Below are positions 35,235-43,913 of a stretch of 64,000 nucleotides of DNA, piece by piece (the first letter of the stretch is position 1; each line of letters opens with the position of its first letter). Under the pieces are notes generated by a model. That model was not told where the DNA came from. It did no database searches and worked only from the letters and a program-made list of their open reading frames with translations. A program made the translations under genes and the position numbers. The stretch spans positions 9,300,001 through 9,364,000 of the forward strand of contig NZ_CP107928.1 of assembly GCF_036030735.1 (NCBI RefSeq). The letters run 5' to 3'. Source of the DNA: Streptomyces sp. NBC_00425 (GTDB taxonomy: Bacteria; Actinomycetota; Actinomycetes; Streptomycetales; Streptomycetaceae).

Positions 35235-36503
35235 TCAGCCGGTCGCGCTGCCCGCGACCCACTCGCTCCACGGCATGTTCCAGTCGCTGAGGCCGTTGTC
35301 CGGGGCGAGCCTGGTCTTGTCCTTGGAGTTCTTGACGATCACGACGTCACCGGTCAGCGAGTGGTCGAAGAACCACGCGGCGGGCTGCCTGTCGTTGCCG
35401 CCACCCCTGACGTCCCTCAGCCCCACGCAGCCGTGGCTGGTGTTGACCTTGCCGAAGACCGAGTCGGCGCCCCAGTAGTTGCCGTGGATGAACGTGCCCG
35501 AGTCGGTGAGACGCATGGCGTGCGGCACGGCCTTGATGTCGTACGAGGGCTTGCCGTTCTTCTCGTTGAGGCCGACGCTCGCACCGTTCATGTGGATGTG
35601 GCTGTACTTCTCGGAGATCACCATCTGACCGTTGTACGTCGGGTGCTCGGCGCTGCCTGACGAGATCGGGATGGTTCTGATCGTCTTGCCGTTCCTGACG
35701 ACGGTCATCTGCTTCGTCTTCGCGTCGACGGTGCTGACCTGGCTGCGGCCGATCGTGAACGTGACCGTCTTCTGGATGCCGTCCCTGGTGAGCGTGACGG
35801 TGACGGTGGAGCCGGGGTTCCAGTAGGTCTCCGGGCGGAAGTCGAGGCGGTGGTCGCCGAACCAGTGGCCGACGACCTGCTGGCCGCTGCTGGAGCTGAT
35901 CTGGATCTCCGACTGCACGGCGGCCCGGTCGTCGACCGCCCTGTCGAAGGTGACCGACACCGGCATGCCCACGCCGACGGTCGAGCCGTCCTCGGGGGAG
36001 AGGTGCCCGATGAAGTCGTTGGCCGGGGAGACCGTGGTGATCGTGGCGTTATTGCTGGCGGAGCGGCCCTTGGCGTCCTGTGCCTCTGCGGCGATCTGAT
36101 ACTCGGTGGCACGCTTCAGCGGGCCGTCCGGCTTCCAGGACGTGCGGTCCGCGGACACGGTGCCCGGGACCTCGGCCCCGGTCGCGACGGCGGTCATGGT
36201 CACCTTGGTGAGCGTGCCCTTGCCGACGGTGACACCGACCGGGTCGTCGACGCCGACGTGGTGACTGCCTTGCCCGGGCGTGATCTCTATGCGGGCCTCG
36301 GAGGCTTCCACGGCGCCCTGCTTCGCCGGTGTCTGTGCTGGTGCCGGTGTCTTCGCCTGCGCCTGTGCAGGTGATGTGGCGTGGTTCCCGGCGTCGTCGG
36401 TGCCGGTGGCAGCGATGCTTGTACCGCCGAGGGCCGTGACCGCGAGCACGCCGCCAAGAACGCCGGTCGTAGCCACCAGTCCGGTGCGTCGTTTCCTCAG
36501 CAT
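35235..36503 (-). CDS. L,D-transpeptidase (YkuD) with Ig-like domains
   Basis: Exported peptidoglycan cross-linking enzyme of 422 aa, similar in layout to mycobacterial Ldt proteins. Signal peptide near LVATTGVLGGVLAVTALGG, then a Pro/Ala/Gln linker, two Ig-like domains (about 65-260), and the YkuD catalytic domain with FIHGNYW and TSHGCVGLRD (catalytic Cys). The Trp-rich tail DWNMPWSEWVAG matches Ldt C-termini. The start ATG at 36503 is preferred over 36515 because of ribosome-site spacing. An AT-rich dyad lies upstream at 36581. Confidence 0.9.
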   Translation of the reverse strand: MLRKRRTGLVATTGVLGGVLAVTALGGTSIAATGTDDAGNHATSPAQAQAKTPAPAQTPAKQGAVEASEARIEITPGQGSHHVGVDDPVGVTVGKGTLTKVTMTAVATGAEVPGTVSADRTSWKPDGPLKRATEYQIAAEAQDAKGRSASNNATITTVSPANDFIGHLSPEDGSTVGVGMPVSVTFDRAVDDRAAVQSEIQISSSSGQQVVGHWFGDHRLDFRPETYWNPGSTVTVTLTRDGIQKTVTFTIGRSQVSTVDAKTKQMTVVRNGKTIRTIPISSGSAEHPTYNGQMVISEKYSHIHMNGASVGLNEKNGKPSYDIKAVPHAMRLTDSGTFIHGNYWGADSVFGKVNTSHGCVGLRDVRGGGNDRQPAAWFFDHSLTGDVVIVKNSKDKTRLAPDNGLSDWNMPWSEWVAGSATG

Positions 36504-36580
36504 GATCAAACACATCTCCCATGGCACTGTCTCTGCGTCTGCGCTGATCACCCAAGAGGCGCAACCAGCCTTGAGACTAC

Positions 36581-36604
36581 TTATAGACATGGCTATGTCC
36601 ATAA
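36581..36604. promoter_or_regulatory. AT-rich dyad upstream of the L,D-transpeptidase
   Basis: TTATAGACATGGCTATGTCCATAA is an imperfect inverted repeat, unusually AT-rich for this DNA, about 78 bases before the start codon. It may be an operator overlapping the promoter. Confidence 0.45.
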
Positions 36605-36782
36605 ATGGGTAAATTGTGGCGAAGGCCACGCCATGGCTCATTCAGGCCCGTGACGGCTGAGCGCCCGGTCGTGGACCGACTGCCGCTTCCCCCTGCGTCG
36701 GCTCTCCGCCCTGGGCGGCAGGAGGCTGACGATCCGAGACGGCCCGTCCCTCTCGGGTCGCGGCCGTCGTACCCCCGGCGCT

Positions 36783-37715
36783 TCAGCTGTTCCCGGCGGA
36801 CCCGTGCGCGTCCTGCGCGTCGGCGGCGGCGACGGCTGCGTCGCGCAGTGCGTCCAACAGGCCATGCAGGGCGGGCTGTTCGAGGGCGATCTCCCGGACG
36901 GCCGCCGAGATCACCCGGACCGGCTCAGGGTTGCGGACCTGGCGTACGACGACGCCGGGGTGCTGGTTGCGCAGCCCGAGCCGCGGCATCAGGGCGACGC
37001 CGAGACCTGCCGCGACGAAGCCCTGCGCGGTGGCGTAGTCCTCGCTCTGGATGACGAAGTCGGGGCTGAAGCCGGCCGCCGCGCAGGAGTCGATGACCGG
37101 TTCGAGGCAGGGACCGGGGGGCTCGCTGCCGACCCACTGCTCTCCGGCCAGCTCGTGCAGGTCGACGACTTCGTTGCCCGCAAGCGGGTGGCCGTGGGGC
37201 AGTACGGCCGCGTACGGATCGTCGAGGAGGTGGACGAGCCGGAAGCCGTCGCCGGCGCGGTCCCGCGACTGCACCACCACCGCCAGATCGGCCCGGCCCT
37301 CCGCCACTTCCTGGAACGGGTCCTGCGGGTCGGTCAGCCGGAGGTCGACACGGACACCGGGGTGCTCGGCGCGCAGCGCGGCCAGGGCGGGCGCCACCAG
37401 TGTCGAGCCCGCCGTGGCGAAGTATCGGACCGACAGCCGGCCGGTGCGTCCCGCGCGGAGGTCGGCGAGCGCGGTCTCCGCCTGGGCGACCGCCGCACTG
37501 ATCAACGCCGCGTGCTCGGTGAGCAGCAACCCGGCCGCCGTGGGGCGCACCCCGCGGCCGACCCGCTCCAGCAGCGCCGTACCGGCCTGCTTCTCCAGCG
37601 CCGCCACCTGCTGACTGACGGCGGACGGGGTGTAGCCGAGGTGTGCCGCGGCGGCGGTGACCGTGCCACTGGTGACCACCGCGCGCAGGACCAGCAGTCG
37701 CCTCACATCAAGCAT
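36783..37715 (-). CDS. LysR family transcriptional regulator
   Basis: Regulator of 310 aa. The N-terminal winged HTH (MLDVRRLLVLRAVVTSGTVT, AAHLGYTPSAVSQQVAALEK) is followed by the type 2 periplasmic-binding effector domain (LSVRYFATAGSTLVAPALAA, DLAVVVQSRDR). Effector unknown. It is divergent from the EamA transporter, separated by about 145 bases, and probably regulates it. Confidence 0.92.
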   Translation of the reverse strand: MLDVRRLLVLRAVVTSGTVTAAAAHLGYTPSAVSQQVAALEKQAGTALLERVGRGVRPTAAGLLLTEHAALISAAVAQAETALADLRAGRTGRLSVRYFATAGSTLVAPALAALRAEHPGVRVDLRLTDPQDPFQEVAEGRADLAVVVQSRDRAGDGFRLVHLLDDPYAAVLPHGHPLAGNEVVDLHELAGEQWVGSEPPGPCLEPVIDSCAAAGFSPDFVIQSEDYATAQGFVAAGLGVALMPRLGLRNQHPGVVVRQVRNPEPVRVISAAVREIALEQPALHGLLDALRDAAVAAADAQDAHGSAGNS

Positions 37716-37860
37716 GTAGCACAGCTTAACAGTATGGGTAGAACCATTTGCTTGTCCTCAAAGCTTGGCTGAGGCACCTTCATTGGCAGGGATCACGCAG
37801 GCCGGCACGAGAACGACCACCGGTTCACCGGACCGAAGAGACGGAAGAGGAGGAGGCACC

Positions 37861-38871
37861 ATGAACGACGGCAGTGGGGCGAGGAGTCTGTGGGGCGGAT
37901 TGCGGGTGGCCGTGCTCGCCCTGCTCTGGGGCTCGACCTTCCTCTGGACCGAGCTGGCGCTGCGCGGGCTCTCCCCGTTCCAGGTCACGTTCACGCGCTG
38001 CGCCCTCGGCGCGCTCGTCCTCGTCGTCGCCTGCCGCGCATCGGGGCACCGGCTGCCGAAGGGAGCCGCCGTCTGGCGGCACCTCGTCATCGCGGCCTTC
38101 TTCTGCAACGCCCTGCCGTTCGCCCTGTTCAGCCTGGGCCAGCAGAGCGTGGACTCCGGGCTTGCGGGCGCCCTGAACGCGACGACCCCGCTCTGGTCGA
38201 TCGCCCTCGGTCTGGCCCTCGGCTCCGAGCGCGGGCTGCGGCCCGTCCGGCTGGCGGGTCTCCTGCTCGGCTTCACCGGCACGATCGTCATCTTCGCCCC
38301 CTGGCAGACGGCCGCGGCCGACGGCTGGGGCGCCCTCGCCATCCTGGGCGCGGCCGCGAGCTACGCCGTGGCGTTCACGTACATGGGCCGCACCCTGGTC
38401 CGCAGGGGAACCCCCACGATCTCGCTGTCCGCCGCCCAGCTCGTCGCCGCGAGCGGACTGAGCACTCTCGCGGTGCCCATCGGCGGTCTGCAGTCCATCG
38501 ATCCCGGCCCGACGGTTCTGGTCGCGGCCGTCGTCCTCAGCGTCTGTTGCACGGCCATCACCTTCCACCTCACCTACCGGATCATCAACGACGAGGGTGC
38601 GACCAACGCCGCGGTCGTCGGATATCTGCTGCCGGTCGTGTCCGTGCTGCTGGGCGCGGTCGTCCTGGGCGAGGACCCGAGCGTACGGGTGGTGCTGGGA
38701 ATGGTCGTGGTGCTGGCGGGAGTGGGGATGACGCGGAGGCAGGGGACGGCGGCGACCGCTCAGGAGGCGACTGCTCACGAGGTGACCGCTCAGGAGGCGG
38801 CCGCGCCCCGACCCGACCCGGAGGACCACCCGACCGACGCTCAGCGCCCCCTCTCGGTGAACCGCCGATGA
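37861..38871 (+). CDS. EamA/DMT family transporter
   Basis: Membrane transporter of 336 aa with two EamA repeats and about ten helices (VAVLALLWGSTFLWTELALR, AIALGLALGSERGLRPVRLA, GYLLPVVSVLLGAVVLGEDP). The start ATG at 37861 follows GAGGAGG; the opening upstream to 37765 has no site. A charged Glu/Ala/Thr-rich tail with degenerate repeats (TAQEATAHEVTAQEA) extends past the last helix. Likely exports amino acids or metabolites under control of the divergent LysR. Confidence 0.9.
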   Translation: MNDGSGARSLWGGLRVAVLALLWGSTFLWTELALRGLSPFQVTFTRCALGALVLVVACRASGHRLPKGAAVWRHLVIAAFFCNALPFALFSLGQQSVDSGLAGALNATTPLWSIALGLALGSERGLRPVRLAGLLLGFTGTIVIFAPWQTAAADGWGALAILGAAASYAVAFTYMGRTLVRRGTPTISLSAAQLVAASGLSTLAVPIGGLQSIDPGPTVLVAAVVLSVCCTAITFHLTYRIINDEGATNAAVVGYLLPVVSVLLGAVVLGEDPSVRVVLGMVVVLAGVGMTRRQGTAATAQEATAHEVTAQEAAAPRPDPEDHPTDAQRPLSVNRR

Positions 38872-38973
38872 CCTCGGGTGCGCCCGGCCGACCGCGATGG
38901 CGCCAAAGGCCTGCCGCGGGTGCGACCCGCCTGAGAGGATGGCAGAAACCCTCACAGGAACGGAGAGTGGAGC

Positions 38974-39162
38974 GTGCTCCTGCTCATACTGTCGGTCGTC
39001 TTTCTGCTCCTCGTCGGCGGCTGCGTCTGCGTCTACTGGGAGGCCCGGGGTGACGCCCCCCGCTGGGCACGTGGCGTGGCGAAGGCGACGCTGATCGGCA
39101 GTGAACTGGCGCGCAGCGCGCGCCGGAGCTCCCGCTCCCGGCAGAGCGCCGGAGACGACTAG
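38974..39162 (+). CDS. small membrane protein
   Basis: A 62-aa protein with GTG start at 38974 (GGAGAG upstream). One transmembrane helix (LLLILSVVFLLLVGGCVCVY) and a basic, Ser/Arg-rich cytoplasmic tail. Function unknown. Its stop codon TAG lies within the CTAG that borders the IS5-family insertion, so the element landed exactly at the end of this gene and may have altered its natural C-terminus. Confidence 0.6.
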   Translation: MLLLILSVVFLLLVGGCVCVYWEARGDAPRWARGVAKATLIGSELARSARRSSRSRQSAGDD

Positions 39163-40258
39163 GGCCTGTTCTGAGTTGAGATCACGGGATCGGTCATTCC
39201 CGCTTCAGGAGGGTGCTGGCTGCGGTAGACCGGTCGCGTGACTCGTGGTGATCTGACCGATGCCGAGTGGGAGTTGATCGAGCCGCACCTGCCGCTGGGG
39301 GCGTTCGGACCGATTCCTGACCTGCGCAGCTACTTCAACGTGGTGATGTGGCGGTTCCGTACCGGCAGCCCCTGGCGGGATGTGCCGGAGAGCTACGGCT
39401 CCTGGTCGACGATCTATGACCGGTTCCGGACGTGGGCGCGTGACGAAGTCTTCCAGACCCTCATGGAAGCGGTGATCGCCGAGGCAGCGGCCCGCGACGA
39501 CGTCGATCTCAGCCTGGTCAGCGTGGACTCGACCGTTGCCCGCGCGCATCACCACGCGGCGGGCATGGTCGTCGCCCCGGAGCTCCTTGAGGACTTGGAG
39601 AAGGCCGTGGCGGAGGAAAGGGGCTGCGGCAAAGGGGCAAAACGACGCCGTAGGCGAGGGGTCCGCGAACAGGGAGGATCCCGAGCGGGAACAGCGCCGC
39701 GCCGTGCACCGACGCCGCAGGGCCCGACTACGGGCCGCCGAGCTGGGCCGCTCCCGGGGCGGGCTCACCAGCAAGGTCCACCTCGCCGTCGAGCGGCGCT
39801 GCCGCCCGCTGTCCATCATCCTCACCCCCGGGCAGGCCGCGGACAGCCCGCGCTTCATCCCGGTCCTCAAGAAGATCAAGGTGCGCGGTCCCCTCGGCCG
39901 CCCCAGGACCCGGCCGGACGCAGCGGCCGGCGACAAGGCGTACTCCTCCCGTGCCAACCGCGCCCACCTGCGCAGACGCAACATCAAGGCGGTGATCCCG
40001 GAAAAGACCGACCAGGCCGCCAACCGCAAGAAGAAGGGACGCTCCGGCGGCCGCCCTGTCAGCCATGACGCCACGCTGTACAAAGATCGCAACACAGTCG
40101 AGCGCGCCATCAACAAGTTCAAGGAATGGCGGGGGCTGGCCACCCGCTATGACAAGACACCCGAGAGCTACGCCGCAGGACTCCACCTGCGCGGGTCCAT
40201 CCTCTGGTTACGTAGCCTTCCAGCCCTCCCGTGACCTCCACTCAGAACTTGGCCCTAG
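39159..40258 (+). mobile_element. IS5-family insertion sequence (complete length)
   Basis: About 1.1 kb bounded by CTAG on both sides (39159-39162 and 40255-40258), suggestive of a target duplication. The left end reads AGGGCCTGTTCTGAGTTGAG. The right end, reversed, reads AGGGCCAAGTTCTGAGTGGA, so the terminal repeats are imperfect. It carries one frameshifted transposase gene. Part of its right end recurs at 42734-42858. Confidence 0.85.
39238..40234 (+). pseudogene. IS5-family DDE transposase, frame broken near the middle
   Basis: The N-terminal half is in one frame (MTRGDLTDAEWELIEPHLPL, SPWRDVPESYGSWSTIYDRF, SVDSTVARAHHH with the first Asp). The C-terminal half is in the next frame (GRSRGGLTSKVHLAVERRCR, AAGDKAYSSR with the second Asp, YKDRNTVERAINKFKEWRG with the Glu). 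The switch is around 39620-39660 and needs a +1 step. Many IS5 relatives use programmed frameshifting, but usually -1, so a mutation is equally likely. All three DDE residues survive. Confidence 0.8.
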
Positions 40259-40295
40259 CCGGAGTGCGAGCCGCGGGTCCGGCGCAGTCGGCGAG

Positions 40296-40560
40296 TCACC
40301 GGATCAACTCGGATCGCACTGCCGCGAAAGCCTCGTCCAGATGGTCGGCCAGCGACCCACGGCGTTCCAGGCAGCTCCAGATCTCGATGGCCAGGGGCAG
40401 TGTGCCGACTCCGGCCATGGCGACCAGCCGGAGTGCCTGCTGCCGTTCAGGGTCCGGCCAGCGTTCGGCCAGGGCCTCGGTGATGATCCGCTCCTGGCGC
40501 TCATAGTCGGAGTGCTTGCGGGCGGGAAGGGCCTCCGTCGACCGCATCAGCCGGTCGAGT
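40296..40560 (-). pseudogene. TetR family regulator, C-terminal remnant
   Basis: The minus-strand frame ending at 40296 encodes ALDRLMRSTEALPARKHSDY, ERQERIITEALAERW and a TetR-like C-terminal domain ending FAAVRSELIR, without any HTH. It begins right at the stop of the deazaflavin oxidoreductase gene, so the 5' part was lost when the two were joined. Confidence 0.6.
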
Positions 40561-40561
40561 G

Positions 40562-41065
40562 CTACCGGCCCGGCCGCTCGGGCTCCATCCGGAAGCAGAC
40601 GAAGCGGGTCTTGGCGGCGGCCGTGCGCAGCTCGTCGTCGGTGGGCTGCCGGTCGCCTGGGAGGCCGAGCATCAGCCCCTTGGCGGCCTTGGGCCCTTTG
40701 CGCCGGCCGAACTCACCCAGCAGGGCGGCGACTTTCTCAGGGTCCTCGACGACCGTCGGGACGGCGCCGTGGTCCTGGCCCCGGATGCGCAGCCGGACGG
40801 CGGACCCTTCGCGCATGCTGGGGATCCAGCCGAGCTGGGAGGACAAGGCGAGCACCGTGCCGGGATCCCAGTCGAAGTAGCCGATGGGGACCGTGAATTC
40901 GCGGCCCGTCCTGTGCCCCTTGTACGTGAGCAGCATCAGGCGCCCGCTCAGCGGCTTGTGGAAGCGGGAGGCGAGCAGCGGCCGTACGACCTTGTTGGCG
41001 GCTCGGAAGAACTTCACCAAGGGTGGCCTGGCCGTGTTCGCCGCGGGCGTGCCGGAGGTGCTCAC
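40562..41065 (-). CDS. deazaflavin-dependent nitroreductase-family oxidoreductase
   Basis: F420-binding split-barrel protein of 167 aa, DDN family, which reduces quinones or nitro compounds with F420H2. Blocks: MLLTYKGHRTGREFTVPIGY (KGRKSG-like core) and the REGSAVRLRIRGQDHGAVPT strand. GTG at 41065 overlaps the SDR stop by four bases, so the two are translationally coupled. Its stop coincides with the truncated TetR remnant. Confidence 0.85.
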   Translation of the reverse strand: MSTSGTPAANTARPPLVKFFRAANKVVRPLLASRFHKPLSGRLMLLTYKGHRTGREFTVPIGYFDWDPGTVLALSSQLGWIPSMREGSAVRLRIRGQDHGAVPTVVEDPEKVAALLGEFGRRKGPKAAKGLMLGLPGDRQPTDDELRTAAAKTRFVCFRMEPERPGR

Positions 41066-41733
41066 CAGATGCCGCCGGGGACGGTGTGGACGATCTCGGC
41101 CTGGTCGCGCTTGGTGTACGCGTCCCAGTAGTGCTCGGCGATGGTCTCGGGCTCGGTGCCGGGACCGCTGCCGATGAACACCCCGATCGCCACGTGCGCG
41201 GCGTGCACCCCGTGCTCGGCGAGGTCGATGCCCAGGGCCATGGCGTAGTTGCGCAGGGCCGCCGCCGCGACGCCGATGCTGCCGAACGCGCCGCCGAGCG
41301 GCCGGACCGAGGATGCGCCGGTGGAGAACAGCAGGGTGCCACTGCCGCGTTCGAGCATGGCGGGCAGCACCTGGCGGACCGCGGCAACCGCTCCGTACAG
41401 GTAGTAGTCGAGCTGCTTGTGGAGGTCCTGCGCCGTGGCGTCGACGGCGGCGGCGCCGTCGAACGTGGGGTCGGCGGGCGAGTACTCCAGTACGTCGACG
41501 GCCCCGAACCGGTCGGCGACCGCGGCGAGCGCCGACTGCAGCGAGTCGGGACGCGTCACGTCCGCGGCGAAGCCCGCGGCCTCGATGCCCTCCTCGGCGA
41601 GCCGCGCGGCGAGCGCGTCGAGCTTGTCCTGGGTCCGGGAGACCAGGGCGACCTGGAAACCCTCCCTTCCGAAGCGGCGGGCGATGGACAGGCCCAGGCC
41701 GGGGCCTGCCCCGATGACGGCGATGACGGGCAT
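41062..41733 (-). CDS. SDR-fold protein lacking the YxxxK motif
   Basis: Rossmann protein of 223 aa. The start at 41733 has AGGAGC seven bases upstream. The dinucleotide site is clear (VIAVIGAGPGLGLSIARRF) and strand-4 Ser (LLFSTGASSVRPL) is present. Where classical SDRs have YxxxK, this one reads FGSIGVAAAALRNY, so the catalytic Tyr and Lys are missing. It may be a ligand-binding or atypical enzyme. First gene of the SDR/deazaflavin pair, divergent from a TetR gene. Confidence 0.85.
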   Translation of the reverse strand: MPVIAVIGAGPGLGLSIARRFGREGFQVALVSRTQDKLDALAARLAEEGIEAAGFAADVTRPDSLQSALAAVADRFGAVDVLEYSPADPTFDGAAAVDATAQDLHKQLDYYLYGAVAAVRQVLPAMLERGSGTLLFSTGASSVRPLGGAFGSIGVAAAALRNYAMALGIDLAEHGVHAAHVAIGVFIGSGPGTEPETIAEHYWDAYTKRDQAEIVHTVPGGIW

Positions 41734-41818
41734 GGGTGGTGCTCCTGTGGTCGGACGGCCTGAATGGATGAGGCGCACCTCCCGCCACGACAGCGGTCAG
41801 GACTGAAAATCGAGGGCA

Positions 41819-41855
41819 GCCTCATGTTCTTGGATCGTAGCAGAGAAAATGAGGC
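41819..41855. promoter_or_regulatory. dyad between the SDR and TetR genes
   Basis: GCCTCATGTTCT (41819-41830) faces AGAAAATGAGGC (41844-41855); the outer seven bases pair perfectly. It lies in the 149-base divergent intergenic region, just before the TetR start. A typical place for a TetR operator. Confidence 0.5.
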
Positions 41856-41882
41856 ATCCCTCCGGTTGGTAGCCTGAGTGAC

Positions 41883-42575
41883 ATGGCCATCGACCGTCCG
41901 TCCGCCTCCGCCGGGAACCCGGCCCCCGACCGCCCCCTGCGGCGCGACGCGCAGCGCAATCGCGAGGCCCTGCTCACCGCGGCCCGCTCCTGCTTCGCCG
42001 AGCAGGGCATGGAGGCACCCCTGGAGCAGGTGGCAAAGCGGGCCGGGGTGGCCATCGGCACGCTGTACCGGCACTTCCCCACCCGGCTGGACCTGGTGCA
42101 GGCAACCTTCGCCGGGAAGCTGGCCGTCTGGCGGGAGGCCGCCGAGAAGGCCGTCACCATGGATGACGCCTGGGCGGGGCTGTGCCACTTCCTGGAGACC
42201 ATGTGCGAACTTCAGTCACAGGACCGGGGGTTCAACGACTTGGCCTCCATACGGCTGCCGGAGAGCGCCTGCCTGGCGGGCGCCCAGACCCGCATCCGCG
42301 AACTCGGTGTACACATCGTCGAGCGTGCGCAGGAGCAGGGCAGCCTGCGCCCCGACCTCACCCCCGAGGACCTTGCCTTCGTCATCTGGTCGCACAGCCG
42401 CGTCACCGAGGCCACCCACGCCATCGCCCCGGACGCCTGGCGCCGCCACCTTTACCTTCTGCTCGACGGCTTCCGAACCGACCGCGCCCACCCGCTACCG
42501 GCGCCGCCGCTCACCGAGGAGCAGCTGTACCGCGCCATGATCAGCCTCGGCGGAAACGGGGCCTGCGGCGCCTGA
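41883..42575 (+). CDS. TetR family transcriptional regulator
   Basis: Repressor-type regulator of 230 aa. HTH residues about 20-65: NREALLTAARSCFAEQGMEA, LEQVAKRAGVAIGTLYRHFP. The C-terminal ligand domain is of the SbtR-like/TetR_C type. Divergent from the SDR/deazaflavin oxidoreductase pair, which it very likely controls via the dyad at 41819-41855. Confidence 0.92.
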   Translation: MAIDRPSASAGNPAPDRPLRRDAQRNREALLTAARSCFAEQGMEAPLEQVAKRAGVAIGTLYRHFPTRLDLVQATFAGKLAVWREAAEKAVTMDDAWAGLCHFLETMCELQSQDRGFNDLASIRLPESACLAGAQTRIRELGVHIVERAQEQGSLRPDLTPEDLAFVIWSHSRVTEATHAIAPDAWRRHLYLLLDGFRTDRAHPLPAPPLTEEQLYRAMISLGGNGACGA

Positions 42576-42733
42576 CCGTCGAGACGCGCGTTGTCTCAAG
42601 ACGCCGCGGGGAGCCCCTTCCCGGCGACCAGGCCGAGCCGGTACGCCTCCGTCCCCGCGACGCAGAGTTCGCGGAGGCATTCGGTGACTCCGCGTGCACC
42701 GGCGACACGGCGTGCGCCTCGAAGGCTGCCTCA

Positions 42734-42858
42734 GGGCTGGCCACTCGCTATGACAAGACACCCGAGAGCTATGCCGCAGGACTCCACCTGCGCGGGTCCA
42801 TCCTCTGGTTACGCAGCCTTCCAGCCCTCCCGTGACCTCAACTCAGAACAGGCCCTAG
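42734..42858 (+). mobile_element. 125-base right-end fragment of the same IS5-family element
   Basis: Nearly identical to 40133-40258 of the full copy, including the last coding stretch (GLATRYDKTPESYAAGLHLR) and the terminal repeat up to CTAG at 42855-42858. Its terminal repeat, reversed, matches the left end of the 39159 copy in 29 of 30 positions, better than that copy's own right end does. Confidence 0.85.
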
Positions 42859-42885
42859 GGCCGGGGAGGCTTCACCGAGTGCAGT

Positions 42886-43045
42886 GCGGAGCGAGGGGCA
42901 ATGGCGTGATCTGCCGGAGCGTTTCGGACCGCGCAAGACGGTCTGTGAACGGCACCGGCTGTGGTCGGCCGACAAGAACGGAACACCGTCGAGCGGGCCG
43001 TCAACAGCTCGTACTGTCCCGAGCCGTGGCTACCCGCTGAACCTC
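42886..43045 (+). pseudogene. second IS5/IS4-type transposase relic
   Basis: The frame reads GQWRDLPERFGPRKTVCERH and RLWSADKNG, which is the N-terminal DUF4096 region of a different IS5-group transposase (QWRDLPERFGPWKTV pattern). A few bases on, in another frame, RNTVERAVNS is the C-terminal DDE signature. The middle has been deleted. Confidence 0.6.
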
Positions 43046-43255
43046 CCGCAGCATGCGCCGAGTGAGAGGTAGGCGCCGCCGCGGTTGCGTTCGGTGAGCA
43101 CCCCCAGCGAGCGGCGCGGCTCCTTCCGCGCTGCGACTGCCTCGGCGTGACACGGCCGTTCCCCGGCGGGAAGACGCCCAGGTCCTGTGCACTGTCCGGA
43201 CCCTCGGCATGAGCGCCGCTCGCGGCGGACCACGGGTGATCGCCGGTAGGCTGCG
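43046..43255. other. intergenic region after the transposase relics
   Basis: About 210 bases with no gene recognised. It should hold the promoter of the 2'-5' RNA ligase-like gene. Confidence 0.4.
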
Positions 43256-43792
43256 GTGGTGCGCACGGTCGAGGTTTTGCTGGACGAGGCGACGGATGCG
43301 GCCGTACGGGAGGCGTGGCGGCGGCTCGCGGATGCGGGCCTGCCCAGTCAGGCGCGCCACCGCTCTCCGACCAACAGCCCGCATCTCACGCTGGCTTCGT
43401 GCGGGGAGTTGACTGCCTCGATTCGCTGGGAGCTCGCCGACGTGGCGGCCGCTCTGCCGCTGGCCGTGAGGTTCACCGGTGTGGTCCGTTTCGAGCGGCC
43501 CACATCGGTGCTGGCCTGGGCGTTGGACCTCGACAGTGCACTGGCCGCCCTGCACCGCCGGGTGTGGGAGGCGGTCGCCTCGGACAGCCGGACCGAAGCC
43601 CTCAACCCCTTCCACGAGCCCGGACGCTGGAGCCCGCACGTCACCCTCGGACGGACCCGGCGGGCCGGGGCCTTCGCCGACCGGCGGATCCCCGAGCTGC
43701 TGCCGACACCGCCGTTGTCGGTCAGGCTCACCACCTTGCGCAGCTACGACACCGAGACCGGCGCCCTGGAAGTGCTCGAGCCTCGTTCCTGA
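43256..43792 (+). CDS. 2'-5' RNA ligase-like (2H phosphoesterase) protein
   Basis: A 178-aa protein of the 2H phosphoesterase superfamily. The two HxT/S motifs are NSPHLTLASC (about 43-52) and WSPHVTLGRTR (about 124-134), spaced as in LigT/ThpR-type enzymes. These hydrolyse or ligate 2'-5' or cyclic phosphodiesters; the substrate here is unknown. GTG start with a weak ribosome site. Next to IS relics, otherwise isolated. Confidence 0.85.
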   Translation: MVRTVEVLLDEATDAAVREAWRRLADAGLPSQARHRSPTNSPHLTLASCGELTASIRWELADVAAALPLAVRFTGVVRFERPTSVLAWALDLDSALAALHRRVWEAVASDSRTEALNPFHEPGRWSPHVTLGRTRRAGAFADRRIPELLPTPPLSVRLTTLRSYDTETGALEVLEPRS

Positions 43793-43913
43793 CGACGGCC
43801 GCTTCGTCGTCGTCGGGGGCGAGGCCGGCCGCACTGCACCGGCTGCTCGGCGAGGTCTCCCATGCCCTCACGCTCAGGTCAGCGCGCCGGGCCGATGGGG
43901 CAGGCACGACCGC

